Source: Paenibacillus_E sp040812395
Lineage (GTDB): Bacteria > Bacillota > Bacilli > Paenibacillales > NBRC-103111
Length of the DNA: 64,000 nt
Assembly (NCBI RefSeq): GCF_040812395.1
Contig: NZ_JBFNXH010000011.1
Location: 124,001 to 188,000, forward strand
Direction: 5' to 3'
In this document: one piece after another, positions 16,874 to 24,996 of the stretch
Layout: each line of letters begins with the position of its first letter
Numbering within the stretch: position 1 is the first letter of the stretch
Program-made: the position numbers and the translations under genes
Notes under the pieces: generated by a model
The model's database searches: none
What the model saw: only the letters and a program-made list of their open reading frames with translations
What the model was told of the DNA's origin: nothing

Positions 16874-17270
16874 ACGCCTCCGCAAGCTTCGCCCCATGCA
16901 CAACGATTTCGGTGGAACTACGATGCCTTATTCCACGCTCAGGTCCCTTTTCTCCCCCTGAAGCGGAACTAGGGTGCGTTAAATGAGCGAAACTCTGCCG
17001 AAAATCCAGCATTTCCTGCTCATAACGCACGGCAGTTCCGCGGAATGTCCCTACAACCGAAAATACCGCCTCATAAAGCATCTACGTTCCGCTCACCCGT
17101 GCGAAAAGAGGACCTATCGCAGATCGAGGCGGTATTGCAATACTCCAAACCGCTATGGCACTTCCGGATCTTCGGATCTTCTTCGTCCATCCTGTCAAAT
17201 GCCCGTACCACACGATGCGTGCGGAATCTCTCCGCTCTGCGAGCTCGTCACACACATCCAGCCTTCCATA
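16874..17270. repeat. Dispersed intergenic repeat, copy B
   Basis: The second copy of the family. Forward units GGAAC-N5-TGC-N-TTA start at 16914 and 16965, and reverse units end at 17039 and 17090, all centred on 17002. All four units match the consensus. The right-hand extension (about 17110-17270, CACTTCCGGATCTTC through GCGAGCTCGTCACACACA) is shared with copies C and D. It carries a small internal duplication CGGATCTT and lacks the left hairpin segment of A and D. It lies between convergent genes and fills most of the 16847-17285 gap. Confidence 0.85.
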
Positions 17271-17285
17271 CACCAATTCTGACAC

Positions 17286-17323
17286 AAAAAAATCCCCGCA
17301 ACTCCATCAAGGAGTGCAGGGAT
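17286..17323 (-). terminator. Intrinsic terminator of the YjcZ-like gene
   Basis: On the minus strand ATCCCTGCACTCC, a short loop and GGAGTTGCGGGGAT are followed by T7. It lies 24 bp past the stop at 17347. Confidence 0.8.
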
Positions 17324-17346
17324 CAAGGGGAAAGCTTACAGACTGA

Positions 17347-17670
17347 CTAGCATTTTGGAATAAAACCACGGGTAATAATGACGAGCAGGATGAACAGAAC
17401 GAGAATGCTTGCAGGTGAAGTGTAAGGATGACAGGATTTGACCGCTACTGGAGCAACGGCTGCGGGTTTAGGGAAAATAAACGAAGAATGTTGGTAGGAA
17501 GCGTGCAGATGAATGTCATTGTGCACTGGTTTTTGAATGATTGGAGCTGGCTGCTGATAGATCGGCATGGTCATGATCGGTTTAGGAACAGGCATCGGCA
17601 TTGGCGCTGGCAGTGGCATGGGTTGAACCGGGTAAGTTGGAGCAACGTAACCTGGTTTTACATATTCCAT
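17347..17670 (-). CDS. Proline-rich small membrane protein, YjcZ/sporulation type
   Basis: A 107-residue protein. Residues 1-75 are rich in Pro, Met and Gln with repeated P-M-P and P-x-P steps (PVQPMPLPAPMPMPVPKPIM). The C-terminus is one hydrophobic segment, SPASILVLFILLVIITRGF, followed by IPKC. That tail resembles the YjcZ family of tiny sporulation membrane proteins, whose members are usually only 25-50 residues; the long Pro-rich head is unusual. A strong site (AGGAGGTG) precedes the ATG. A coat- or forespore-membrane-associated structural role is possible; no enzymatic motif is present. Confidence 0.65.
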   Translation of the reverse strand: MEYVKPGYVAPTYPVQPMPLPAPMPMPVPKPIMTMPIYQQPAPIIQKPVHNDIHLHASYQHSSFIFPKPAAVAPVAVKSCHPYTSPASILVLFILLVIITRGFIPKC

Positions 17671-17849
17671 GGGTAAAGCACCTCCTTTTAGATTAGCACT
17701 GAAGTTGTTATTATCTTCATGGTTAGGTGAATTACTTACAACATCAGTCTATGGGAGAGCACCTATCTCGAACACGGTAAACACCCATACGCCAACAAAA
17801 ATGGTTCATTATCATGGGCGAACGAGCCTCAGCCGGTAAAAACACATAC

Positions 17850-17880
17850 AAAAAGGACTGCCCGCAACTGGCGGCAGCCC
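17850..17880 (-). terminator. Intrinsic terminator of the MBL hydrolase gene
   Basis: On the minus strand GGGCTGCCGCC-AGTT-GCGGGCAGTCC is followed by T5. It is 8 bp past the stop at 17888. Confidence 0.8.
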
Positions 17881-17887
17881 TATCTGG

Positions 17888-18511
17888 TTACACATATGGA
17901 TTGTTGTCGCGTTCGAAACCAATCGTTGTTTTGGCGCCGTGCCCCGGATAGACGACAACGTCATCGTCCAGAACAAACAGCTTCTCTTGGATCGAATCGA
18001 GCAGCGCATTAGAATCGCCGCCCGCCAGGTCCGTGCGGCCTACCGACAGCTTAAACAGCACATCACCGCCGAAGAGGTGCTTATCATACAGGAAGCTCAC
18101 ACTGCCCGGCGAATGACCCGGCGTGTGGAACACCTTCAGCTTGATTCCCAGGAATTCAAGCACCTGACCTTCATCCAGCGCATACTCCGCCGGATCGGTT
18201 TCGATCCCTCCGCCAAGCTCAGGCCAGCGCGCGGAGCCGTTCTTCTTCGGATTCGTCAGCCAATCCGCTTCCAGATCATGAAGGTAAACCGGGCAGCCTT
18301 TCAGCTTGCGGATCTCATCCACGCCGCCGATATGGTCGAAGTGAGCGTGTGTCAGAAGAATGGCCACAATGTCCAGGTCGGCGATTCTTTTGATCAGCGG
18401 CTTCGGATTCATGCCGGGATCTATAATGATGCCTTGTTTAGTATCCGGATCGGATAACAAATACGCATTCGTGCTTAATGGCCCTAAAGCAAAGGATTCT
18501 ATTTTAATCAT
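17888..18511 (-). CDS. MBL-fold metallo-hydrolase, glyoxalase II-like (YqgX type)
   Basis: A 207-residue cytosolic protein. The zinc-binding motifs are complete: THAHFDH near residue 54, HTPGHSPGS near 129 (third metal His), GGDVLF near 149 (bridging Asp) and YPGHG near 188 (last His). The family includes glyoxalase II, which hydrolyses thioester intermediates; in Bacilli the YqgX-type members are implicated in bacillithiol-dependent methylglyoxal removal. The length fits these short members, which lack the C-terminal helical domain of classical glyoxalase II. It follows the thioredoxin-like gene by 36 bp, a thiol-linked pair. Confidence 0.85.
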   Translation of the reverse strand: MIKIESFALGPLSTNAYLLSDPDTKQGIIIDPGMNPKPLIKRIADLDIVAILLTHAHFDHIGGVDEIRKLKGCPVYLHDLEADWLTNPKKNGSARWPELGGGIETDPAEYALDEGQVLEFLGIKLKVFHTPGHSPGSVSFLYDKHLFGGDVLFKLSVGRTDLAGGDSNALLDSIQEKLFVLDDDVVVYPGHGAKTTIGFERDNNPYV

Positions 18512-18547
18512 AAGGATATGCTCGCAATCTTCTTCATTAGTTATAGA

Positions 18548-19114
18548 TTAGAACGATGAAATTAAATCGCGCAGTTCTTTTACAATAACCGCATGGTAAC
18601 CGTTGCCTTCGCCATATTGACGACCCATTTCGGCTCTGGCCACTTGGATTTTTTCGTTGTAATCGGCTGCTTCACGATCTGGATTTTCCTTCTTGAACTG
18701 ATTCATAACCGCCTGCACATGGGCTGGACGCGGACCCCAATGTCCAAGTACGAAACCGCCTGTATCGGTGAAAATAACGATCGGAATCGCTCTTCCGCCA
18801 CCAGTAAGGAACTGGTCGATGACATCGTAATTTTGCTCGATAATGAGCACTTCCGTAGGAACTCCGCTGTTTTCCAGCGCTTTGAATACGACCGGCACAT
18901 TGCGAATAACGTCTCCACACCAATCTGCCGCCACGATAAGGCAGCGCAGGTCATCGCGATTGTTCAGCGACTCGAAGTATTCCTTATCTTCTTCGTTGTC
19001 CCATTCGAATCCGTTGTAATATGCGAGGAATTGCTCTTGGTTTTTGGTCATGCCATCAATGAACTGCTGCGGTTTTAATCCGGTACGCAGCTTATTTGCA
19101 AGATTTGTACTCAT
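18548..19114 (-). CDS. Thioredoxin family protein
   Basis: 188 residues from the ATG at 19114 (AGGAGG ten bases upstream). The active site region CLIVAADWCGDVIRNVPV near residue 58 gives WCGD, with one redox Cys instead of the CxxC pair, followed by the cis-Pro-type turn RAIPIVIFTDTGG near residue 107. This is typical of thioredoxin-fold proteins of the 'thioredoxin_9' kind in Bacilli. A single Cys suggests a mixed-disulfide or bacillithiol-linked role rather than classical dithiol reduction. It is probably co-transcribed with the MBL hydrolase. Confidence 0.8.
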   Translation of the reverse strand: MSTNLANKLRTGLKPQQFIDGMTKNQEQFLAYYNGFEWDNEEDKEYFESLNNRDDLRCLIVAADWCGDVIRNVPVVFKALENSGVPTEVLIIEQNYDVIDQFLTGGGRAIPIVIFTDTGGFVLGHWGPRPAHVQAVMNQFKKENPDREAADYNEKIQVARAEMGRQYGEGNGYHAVIVKELRDLISSF

Positions 19115-19198
19115 CAATCTCCAACCTCCTATTAGTAATAAACAGTTCCCTTATTATTGTAGCAAATACAGACAAAAGCTCCAAATTTATTTCCGAGT

Positions 19199-19804
19199 TT
19201 ATTGCTGTGTTTTAGCTTTTCTTTTCAAATAAAATTGATAAACTACATACAGGAGAGTAAGAACGACTGCCGCTATGATCAAAGGTTTGATGTAAGGTCC
19301 TGCTTTTTCATCAATGGTCTCCCAATTATCCTTGAGCAGCATGCCCAAATACACGTACAGGAATGAGTAAGGAATAAGGGCAAGGGCTGTGTACAGCGTA
19401 AATTTGCCTAATGGCATTCTCGACATGCCGCCGGGAAGCGAAATCGCATGGCGAACGATCGGAATGAATCGGGCTGTGAAAATCATACCGGTCCCATAGC
19501 GGTTAAACCAAGCCTCCGCCACATCAATATGATGCTTGGAAATCAACAAGTATTTACCGTACCTTTCCAGGAAAGGTCTACCTCCGTAGCGGCCGATCCA
19601 GTAGAGCACGATTTGTGCGAGCGTTCCACCGACCACTGCGCAAATGATGGCGCCGACAAAGTTGATTTCTCCCTTCGATACCAAATAACCCGCATAGGCC
19701 AGAAGCAGTTCATTCGGAATGACCTCCAGCATGAGCCCGAGGAAAATCCCCCAGTACCCAAGTCCTTCCAGATACACCAAAACATTGTGAATCAAATCAC
19801 CCAT
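19199..19804 (-). CDS. DedA family membrane protein
   Basis: About 201 residues from the ATG at 19804 (GAGAGGG eight bases upstream); a longer in-frame start would run into the LysR gene. DedA signatures: VIPNELLLAYAGYLVSKGEI near residue 27 (E in the first re-entrant loop), GRYGGRPFLERYGKYLLIS near 70, and FTARFIPIVRHAISLPGGMS near 107, the conserved F-x-R-F-I-P-x-x-R segment. DedA proteins act in lipid-carrier recycling and membrane homeostasis; some flip undecaprenyl phosphate or phosphatidylethanolamine. No partner gene is adjacent. Confidence 0.85.
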   Translation of the reverse strand: MGDLIHNVLVYLEGLGYWGIFLGLMLEVIPNELLLAYAGYLVSKGEINFVGAIICAVVGGTLAQIVLYWIGRYGGRPFLERYGKYLLISKHHIDVAEAWFNRYGTGMIFTARFIPIVRHAISLPGGMSRMPLGKFTLYTALALIPYSFLYVYLGMLLKDNWETIDEKAGPYIKPLIIAAVVLTLLYVVYQFYLKRKAKTQQ

Positions 19805-19872
19805 ACATGAACCCTCTCTCCACAAAAATATCCATATTTTATCTACGTTTATTCTACCATAGACAGGCAATG

Positions 19873-20793
19873 TCAACCAGTTTCACTGTTGTGATCCGCA
19901 CAAAAAAAGGAAATAAGATGATCTTTGCACGCCTGTACGGGAGCGCTCAATTCTTTGCCCTTGACGTAAACTAATCCGTGCTCGAAGAAAAGGGGCTTCT
20001 CCGCGGAGAGCCATGCCAGTTTCCCCTCTCTTATTTCCATATCAACTGAAGTGCGAGGAAGCAAAGCAAGCCCCATACCGCAAATGACCGTCTGTTTAAT
20101 CAGTTCCGAGCTGTCGAATTCCAAGGTGGCAAATGAAGAAATCCCTTTCTCGGCTAATTGCTCACCAGCAATCGTCTGGTAGATGCAACGGCCCCCGAAA
20201 CCAATGACTTTAGTGCTTGCCATCGCGCTCCATCCCTCTTCCGCGATGAGGCGAAGAAGTTCAAATGAACCGACCCATACAAGCTCATCCCGCATGAGCG
20301 GCACAAAATGAAGGTTTTTCATTTGTGGATTGCGTGGAACAATACCGAGATCCACACGGTGGCCGGATACTTCCGCAGCGATATCACGCTGAAACCCGGT
20401 TTCGAGGTGCAATTGAATATGCGGATAGTGATCAAATAAACCGGGAAGCAGCTTCGGCAGATGCGCGATGCAAAAGGATTCGAGCGCCCTCAGCCGCACA
20501 GTCCCTTTGGGCTCGTCAAGATCGCTAAGCTTCTCCTGCAACGCTTCTCCCAAACGCAGAAATCGGTACGCGTAAGGCGCAACCTCTTTGCCGGCTTCCG
20601 TGAGCTCGACGCCGCGTGGCAAACGGCGAAACAACGGCTTGCCCAGCAGCTGCTCCAACTGATGAATGTGCATCGTGACCGTTGACTGCACGTAGCCAAG
20701 CCGCAGCGCTGCTTTACTGATGCTTTTCTCTTCCATGACCGTCACGAACGTTTTCATGCTTCGGCCATCCATGTGTTCAATCACGTTAACCAT
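19873..20793 (-). CDS. LysR family transcriptional regulator
   Basis: About 306 residues. N-terminal winged helix: MKTFVTVMEEKSISKAALRL then GYVQSTVTMHIHQLEQLLGK, and PLFRRLPRGVELTEAG, residues about 13-70. A periplasmic-binding-like effector domain follows (LHLETGFQRDIAAEVSGHRV DLGIV). The start is ambiguous: ATG at 20793, a GTG three bases earlier, or ATG at 20772, none with ideal spacing. It is divergent from the HPP-family membrane gene (20904), with 110 bp between starts holding an ATGATATCAT palindrome, so control of the HPP gene is likely. Confidence 0.85.
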   Translation of the reverse strand: MVNVIEHMDGRSMKTFVTVMEEKSISKAALRLGYVQSTVTMHIHQLEQLLGKPLFRRLPRGVELTEAGKEVAPYAYRFLRLGEALQEKLSDLDEPKGTVRLRALESFCIAHLPKLLPGLFDHYPHIQLHLETGFQRDIAAEVSGHRVDLGIVPRNPQMKNLHFVPLMRDELVWVGSFELLRLIAEEGWSAMASTKVIGFGGRCIYQTIAGEQLAEKGISSFATLEFDSSELIKQTVICGMGLALLPRTSVDMEIREGKLAWLSAEKPLFFEHGLVYVKGKELSAPVQACKDHLISFFCADHNSETG

Positions 20794-20903
20794 CACCTAC
20801 CCATCGTATTTTTAAATACGAGATATCGAAATCATTCGTTTTTAAAATATATATGTAGCATGATATCATCTGAACCAACATATGAAAAGAAGGAGTATGC
20901 ACT

Positions 20904-21374
20904 ATGAAACTTACTTTACAATCGAGCCTACGCCTGCTCCTGCCCGGAGTCGGCGGCTTCCTCGCCATCCTCATTGCCAGCTCACTCAGCGATACTGCGG
21001 ACATCCCGCTGCTGATGGCGCCGTTCGGCGCATCCTGCGTCATCGCCTTCGCGCTCCCGCAGAGTCCGCTCGCGCAGCCGCGCAGCCTCGTCGGCGGCCA
21101 CGTGCTCAGCACGCTCATCGGGCTCTGCGCATTGTCCGCCTTCGGCGTGCACGCCTGGAGCCTGGCGCTTGCCGTCGGCTCGGCGATCGCACTGATGCAG
21201 CTGACCCGCACGCTGCATCCGCCTGCCGGTGCAGATCCTTTGCTCGTGATGCTCACCGGCGCAAAGTGGAGCTTCCTCTTCACGCCGGTGCTGCTTGGCG
21301 CGGTACTGCTCATGCTGGTGGCCCTGGCTTACCACCGGGCGACCAAGGTGGCTTACCCCGCAAAATGGTGGTAA
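20904..21374 (+). CDS. HPP family integral membrane protein
   Basis: 156 residues, four transmembrane segments. The family name motif appears in LTRTLHPPAGADP near residue 100; PFGASCVIAFALPQSPLAQP near 40 and SLVGGHVLSTLIGL near 61 are the other conserved loops. Some HPP proteins transport nitrite, but most are uncharacterised. GAAGGAG precedes the ATG. The gene is clearly more GC-rich than its surroundings (nearly all third positions G or C), which hints at transfer or relaxed codon bias. It is divergent from a LysR regulator. Confidence 0.85.
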   Translation: MKLTLQSSLRLLLPGVGGFLAILIASSLSDTADIPLLMAPFGASCVIAFALPQSPLAQPRSLVGGHVLSTLIGLCALSAFGVHAWSLALAVGSAIALMQLTRTLHPPAGADPLLVMLTGAKWSFLFTPVLLGAVLLMLVALAYHRATKVAYPAKWW

Positions 21375-21573
21375 GGAACATGGTTCCACAAGCAGCAAAG
21401 GAAACGGTTTGCGTTAAGCAGCTGGCAAAATACAGGAAAAATTTGGATTAGAACTTTGAGATTTTCAAGTATTGTACTATGATTAACTTGAATCCATTGT
21501 TTAATTTGAGCGATGGTATGGACAGTGCCCCTTTACACAATTTAGAGAACAGTATACCTAAGGAGTGATAGAA

Positions 21574-22782
21574 ATGGCGCGTGTTTTATTTATTAGTAGT
21601 GGATCAGAGGGACATATCAATCCAACTATTGGCGTTGTGCAAGAGCTTATTTCGCGTGGAGAAGAGGTGGTGTACTTTTCTGTAGAAGCTTTTCGGGAGC
21701 GTATTGAGAAGACGGGAGCTTCAGTACGAACATTTGACGATCAAAAATTTATGCAAGCCTTTATCTCAGGCGGAAGAGATCATTTACTCGAAAGAGTCAA
21801 CGGTCTTTTACTTACGGCAGATATAATCATACCAAGCATTCTTGAACAGATCGAAGGGGAGCATTTTGATTACATCATCCATGATTCCATGTTTGGTTGT
21901 GGACGTTTGCTTGCCCAAATTCTTAAGCTTCCTGCAATCAACTCTTGTACTTCTTTTGCGCAGACAAAAAAATCATTCGATAAAATGTTGGAAAACCTTT
22001 CCTTGAGGGCCCCTGCAGAAATAGTTAAATCTATCAACGATAAATTTCAAAGCCTGGCGGCAATGGTGCAGGAAAAATATGATGTGGAGATCCATTCTCC
22101 TTACGAAGTGTTTTGTAATCCTGCACCACTTACAATCGTTTATACAACAAGGGAGTTTCAACCTTATGGAGAAGCATTCGACCAAACTTATAAATTTGTA
22201 GGTCCATCCATCTCTTCACGATTAACTCAAGAAAACTTCGACTTTACTGCAATCGAGGGGAAAAACCCCATTTACATTTCGCTGGGTACAGTCTTTAATC
22301 GAGCAATTGATTTCTATAAGCTTTGTTTTGAGGCATTCGAGAACACGGATCATACGATTGTCATGTCTATTGGGAGCAAAACCGAAGTTTCTGATTTAGG
22401 GGAAATTCCTGAAAACTTCATCGTAAAAAATTATGTTCCACAAACGGATGTCCTGCAATACACTAAATTATTTATTACACATGGTGGAATGAACAGTACC
22501 AACGAAGGTCTCTATTACGGGGTTCCGCTGGTTGTAATCCCACAAAGCGCGGACCAGCCGATTATTGCCGGGCAAGTCGCCAATATCGGAGCGGGCATTA
22601 AATTACAAATGCAAGACTTGACAGCAAATGGGCTGCGTGAAGCCGTGGATCAGGTGTTAAACCTCTCATCTTTCAAGGAAGCTGTTACAACTATCAAGGA
22701 ATCCTTTGTAAAATCAGGTGGGTATCATCAAGCTGTTGATGAGATTTTCGAATTTAAAAGTCAATTTGGAAGTAAATTTTAA
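21574..22782 (+). CDS. Macrolide-type glycosyltransferase (GT1 / MGT family)
   Basis: 402 residues from the ATG at 21574 with AAGGAG eight bases upstream. GT-B fold: N-terminal RVLFISSGSEGHINPTIGVV (acceptor-domain HINP motif), PIYISLGTVF near residue 228, and the nucleotide-sugar site LFITHGGMNSTNEGLYYGVP then LVVIPQSADQ near 300-330. This family (YjiC, OleD, MGT) transfers glucose from UDP-glucose to small aglycones, often inactivating macrolides or flavonoids. It is a single gene without resistance neighbours. Its codons are more AT-rich than those of the HPP gene upstream. Confidence 0.85.
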   Translation: MARVLFISSGSEGHINPTIGVVQELISRGEEVVYFSVEAFRERIEKTGASVRTFDDQKFMQAFISGGRDHLLERVNGLLLTADIIIPSILEQIEGEHFDYIIHDSMFGCGRLLAQILKLPAINSCTSFAQTKKSFDKMLENLSLRAPAEIVKSINDKFQSLAAMVQEKYDVEIHSPYEVFCNPAPLTIVYTTREFQPYGEAFDQTYKFVGPSISSRLTQENFDFTAIEGKNPIYISLGTVFNRAIDFYKLCFEAFENTDHTIVMSIGSKTEVSDLGEIPENFIVKNYVPQTDVLQYTKLFITHGGMNSTNEGLYYGVPLVVIPQSADQPIIAGQVANIGAGIKLQMQDLTANGLREAVDQVLNLSSFKEAVTTIKESFVKSGGYHQAVDEIFEFKSQFGSKF

Positions 22783-22812
22783 AATCATGCGCTGACAAGC
22801 CTCCGCATAAGA

Positions 22813-22831
22813 TGTACAAGACCCTTGTACA
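22813..22831. promoter_or_regulatory. Palindrome abutting cupredoxin ribosome site
   Basis: TGTACAAG-ACC-CTTGTACA is a perfect 8-bp inverted repeat whose last base is the first A of the AGGAGG ribosome site for the cupredoxin gene. It could be a metal-sensor operator or a translation-blocking hairpin. Confidence 0.5.
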
Positions 22832-22846
22832 GGAGGTGGACCCGCT

Positions 22847-23293
22847 ATGTCCAAAATTATTATAATCAAACGCACGCATCTTTTCCTCGCAGCAGCCGCG
22901 CTGCTCCTCGTCCTCTCCAGCTTGCTGTATATGAACCGGGGACGGATTCTTCCTGCACTAGCCGAACCGGCTGTGGAAAGAACGATCCATTTAGTTACCG
23001 GCGAGTTCAAATCGACGACCGCAGACGGGAAAACGATTGAAGCGTACCGCTGGGATCCAGGTACAGTCGTCCTGCATAAAGGGGAGAAGGTCAAGCTCAG
23101 CATCTACGGTGTAAACGGCGAGAGCCACCCGTTCTTCATTGAAGGACTGAACATCAGCGGGGAGGTCAAAAAAGGGAAGGAAACGATCGTCTCCTTTACC
23201 CCGCAGGAGGAAGGCACGTACCGCCTCATCTGTATGACGCACGCCGATATCGCACACAGCGGTCCCATGATCGGCTATATCGTCGTGGATTAG
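22847..23293 (+). CDS. Membrane-anchored cupredoxin domain protein
   Basis: 148 residues. An N-terminal hydrophobic anchor (LFLAAAALLLVLSSLLYMNR) is followed by a single cupredoxin domain outside the membrane. Type-1 copper ligands are visible: His in GESHPFFIEG near residue 92, then Cys, His and Met in LICMTHADIAHSGPM near 127-142. Cupredoxins shuttle electrons or buffer copper; no oxidase or copper exporter is next to it. AGGAGGTGG gives a strong start, and a 19-bp palindrome (22813-22831) directly precedes it. Confidence 0.85.
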   Translation: MSKIIIIKRTHLFLAAAALLLVLSSLLYMNRGRILPALAEPAVERTIHLVTGEFKSTTADGKTIEAYRWDPGTVVLHKGEKVKLSIYGVNGESHPFFIEGLNISGEVKKGKETIVSFTPQEEGTYRLICMTHADIAHSGPMIGYIVVD

Positions 23294-23427
23294 CCACACC
23301 GTAGGGCTAAGCCAAGCAGCTCCGTTATCCGCCTTTACCCAACTTGGGCGCCTTCCGAAGGCTTCGCCAGTAGCTCTCCGCCCTTTCTATGCATACACAT
23401 AGCATAGAGAGGAGCGTAGATACGGCG

Positions 23428-23745
23428 ATGCTGACTAATAAAGCGAACGAAAAGCATAAGCAGCAGTTTCCCAGCGCACGCGGGATTCGCAGAGCGTGCA
23501 GCAAAGAGCTGTACCGAACCGTCAAGCGCTTGAAAGTATGGATCTCGCCTGAACAAATGGCGGAAGCTGAAGAGCTTTATGTGAAAAAGGTGATGCTGAA
23601 CCTCCCTTTCATCGTTGAGAACGGAAGCAATCGCAAGGTGCTGGCCGATTGGTTTGACGAGCATGTCGGTCCGGACATTGCTCCTCTGTGGAACGTCGAG
23701 CTGGAAGTGCTGGGCCATGCGTTCCGCAACGCATTTGGCGGTTAA
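23428..23745 (+). CDS. Conserved hypothetical protein
   Basis: 105 residues from the ATG at 23428; an ATG at 23389 would add 13 residues but lacks a ribosome site. Basic N-terminus (KANEKHKQQFPSARGIRRAC), then an amphipathic helical stretch and a Trp/His-containing end (LADWFDEHVGPDIAPLWNVE, LGHAFRNAFGG). No signal peptide or membrane segment. I do not recognise the family. It is a single gene with a strong terminator directly after it. Codon use resembles its neighbours, so I take it as real. Confidence 0.55.
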   Translation: MLTNKANEKHKQQFPSARGIRRACSKELYRTVKRLKVWISPEQMAEAEELYVKKVMLNLPFIVENGSNRKVLADWFDEHVGPDIAPLWNVELEVLGHAFRNAFGG

Positions 23746-23750
23746 AACGA

Positions 23751-23797
23751 AAGAAGGTCATGGGTATGCAGCGCATATCCAAATGACCTTCTTTTTT
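23751..23797 (+). terminator. Long-stem intrinsic terminator
   Basis: AAGAAGGTCAT, GGGTATGC, loop AGC, GCATATCC and ATGACCTTCTT are followed by T4. The long hairpin ends the 23428-23745 transcript, and its 3' end abuts the GH4 remnant. Confidence 0.8.
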
Positions 23798-23807
23798 CAT
23801 CTTAACG

Positions 23808-23971
23808 CTAGCGATATTCCGGCAGCCACTTCCCATGCGCGTCGATCAGATCGTCGCACATCGCGACAATGTCATCCATGGAGAGTTCAGCCGAGGAGTA
23901 AGCATGCAATCACCCAGTACGTTTTTGGCAAAAACGGTACTGCCTGCCCCTATAAAAGTAATCTTGGACAT
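23808..23971 (-). pseudogene. GH4 alpha-galactosidase (MelA-type) remnant, large internal deletion
   Basis: From the ATG at 23971, preceded by AAGGAGA, the frame reads MSKITFIGAGSTVFAKNVLG then DCMLTPRL, the NAD-binding N-terminus of family 4 glycosidases. After about 32 codons it joins, in another frame, to LSMDDIVAMCDDLIDAHGKW then LPEYR and a stop at 23808, which looks like the C-terminal helix of the same family. The intact enzyme is about 430 residues, so some 380 codons are missing and the junction is out of frame. Start site and stop survive. The AraC/MsmR-type regulator diverging at 24121 is intact, as in functional melA loci. Confidence 0.8.
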
Positions 23972-24120
23972 GGAACCATCTCCTTCATAAAGTCTTGTAT
24001 ATCCTCCATTTCACTATAGCTCAGGGTCACTTCCGTGCATACGGATTGAACGAACACCAATATGGACATTTGTAGTTTCTTAATGTACCCTTGAAAGATC
24101 AACACCTCGGAGGTGACCCT

Positions 24121-24972
24121 ATGAATCCTGACCACACCTACTTTACGGTCATGATCAACCCCTTGACGAGCAATACCGAAATCTCCGTGCTTTTCAGCGG
24201 GGAAGGGCAACCCATTCCTCTCCATAAAATGGGCCCTGCGGTGCACGATTACTATCTCATTCATACCGTTCTCTCAGGCAAGGGAACATTCGAAATAGGG
24301 GGGCGCACCTATTCTTGCTCCGCGGGAGATACGTTCGTCATTTTCCCTGGAGAGCTCTTCAGCTATATCGCAGATGAAGACCGGCCCTGGCAGTATGCCT
24401 GGGTGGCTTTTGTCGGCCGCTCGGCGGGAACCATGCTTTCGTCTATCGGTGTTACCCCCGAGCATGCCGTCATTTCAGGGAGCAGCCCCCGCTCTATTCG
24501 CCACCGTTATCGGCGGATTCGGTCCTGCTTTCAGCAGTCGGACTTTCCGATGCTAGAAGATATGGAAGCCAGCGGCTGGCTTCGCCTCCTGCTAAGCGAG
24601 CTTGGGCAGGCCAATCGTCAGCGGCTTATGGTGAAACCGGCGAGCGAAACGGAGATTGACCGGCAGGTGGGACAAGCGATTCGTTATCTGGAGCTTCAGT
24701 ACACGCAGCCTGTCTCCATTGACGAACTGGCTCATATGTTGGGCTACCATCGTACGTATCTATGCAAAATGTTCAAGAAATCCACAGGCTTATCCCCGAT
24801 GCAATATTTATTCAAAATCCGGATGGAGCGAGGAAAGCAGTTGCTGGCCACGTCCATGACCATCGATCAAGTGGCCTCTTCGGTCGGATTCAATGACGCG
24901 CTGTATTTCTCCAAGCAATTCCGCAAATGGAGCGGCATGGCGCCTTCCGCCTATCGTAAACATCCATCCTAA
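24121..24972 (+). CDS. AraC family regulator, MsmR-like
   Basis: 283 residues from the ATG at 24121 (GGAGGTG upstream). The N-terminal cupin-like sugar-sensing domain includes HTVLSGKGTFEIGGRTYSCS near residue 43 and GDTFVIFPGELFSYIA. The C-terminal double helix-turn-helix is intact: SIDELAHMLGYHRTYLCKMF with KKSTGLSPMQYLFKIRMERG (residues about 200-240), and TIDQVASSVGFNDALYFSKQ with FRKWSGMAPSAYRK. MsmR-type regulators activate melibiose/raffinose genes. Its likely target, the divergent GH4 gene, is collapsed, so the regulator may be orphaned or control distant genes. Confidence 0.85.
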   Translation: MNPDHTYFTVMINPLTSNTEISVLFSGEGQPIPLHKMGPAVHDYYLIHTVLSGKGTFEIGGRTYSCSAGDTFVIFPGELFSYIADEDRPWQYAWVAFVGRSAGTMLSSIGVTPEHAVISGSSPRSIRHRYRRIRSCFQQSDFPMLEDMEASGWLRLLLSELGQANRQRLMVKPASETEIDRQVGQAIRYLELQYTQPVSIDELAHMLGYHRTYLCKMFKKSTGLSPMQYLFKIRMERGKQLLATSMTIDQVASSVGFNDALYFSKQFRKWSGMAPSAYRKHPS

Positions 24973-24996
24973 ATTGACTAGAACAGGGGGAACGGC

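Noticed and set aside
16983..17350. Open frames of 60-100 codons within repeat copies A-D (for example those starting MSETLPKIQHFLLI and MRYEQEMLDSRHSF).
   Set aside because: The frames differ in length and register between copies, substitutions are not concentrated at third positions, and no ribosome sites precede them. They look like the repeat read as protein.
17939..18457. A 172-codon plus-strand frame opposite the MBL hydrolase.
   Set aside because: Antisense to a gene with all zinc-binding motifs intact; no ribosome site.
20882..21451. A 189-codon Arg/Ala-rich frame overlapping the HPP gene in another frame.
   Set aside because: A product of the high GC content of the HPP gene. The HPP frame carries the family motif and the ribosome site.
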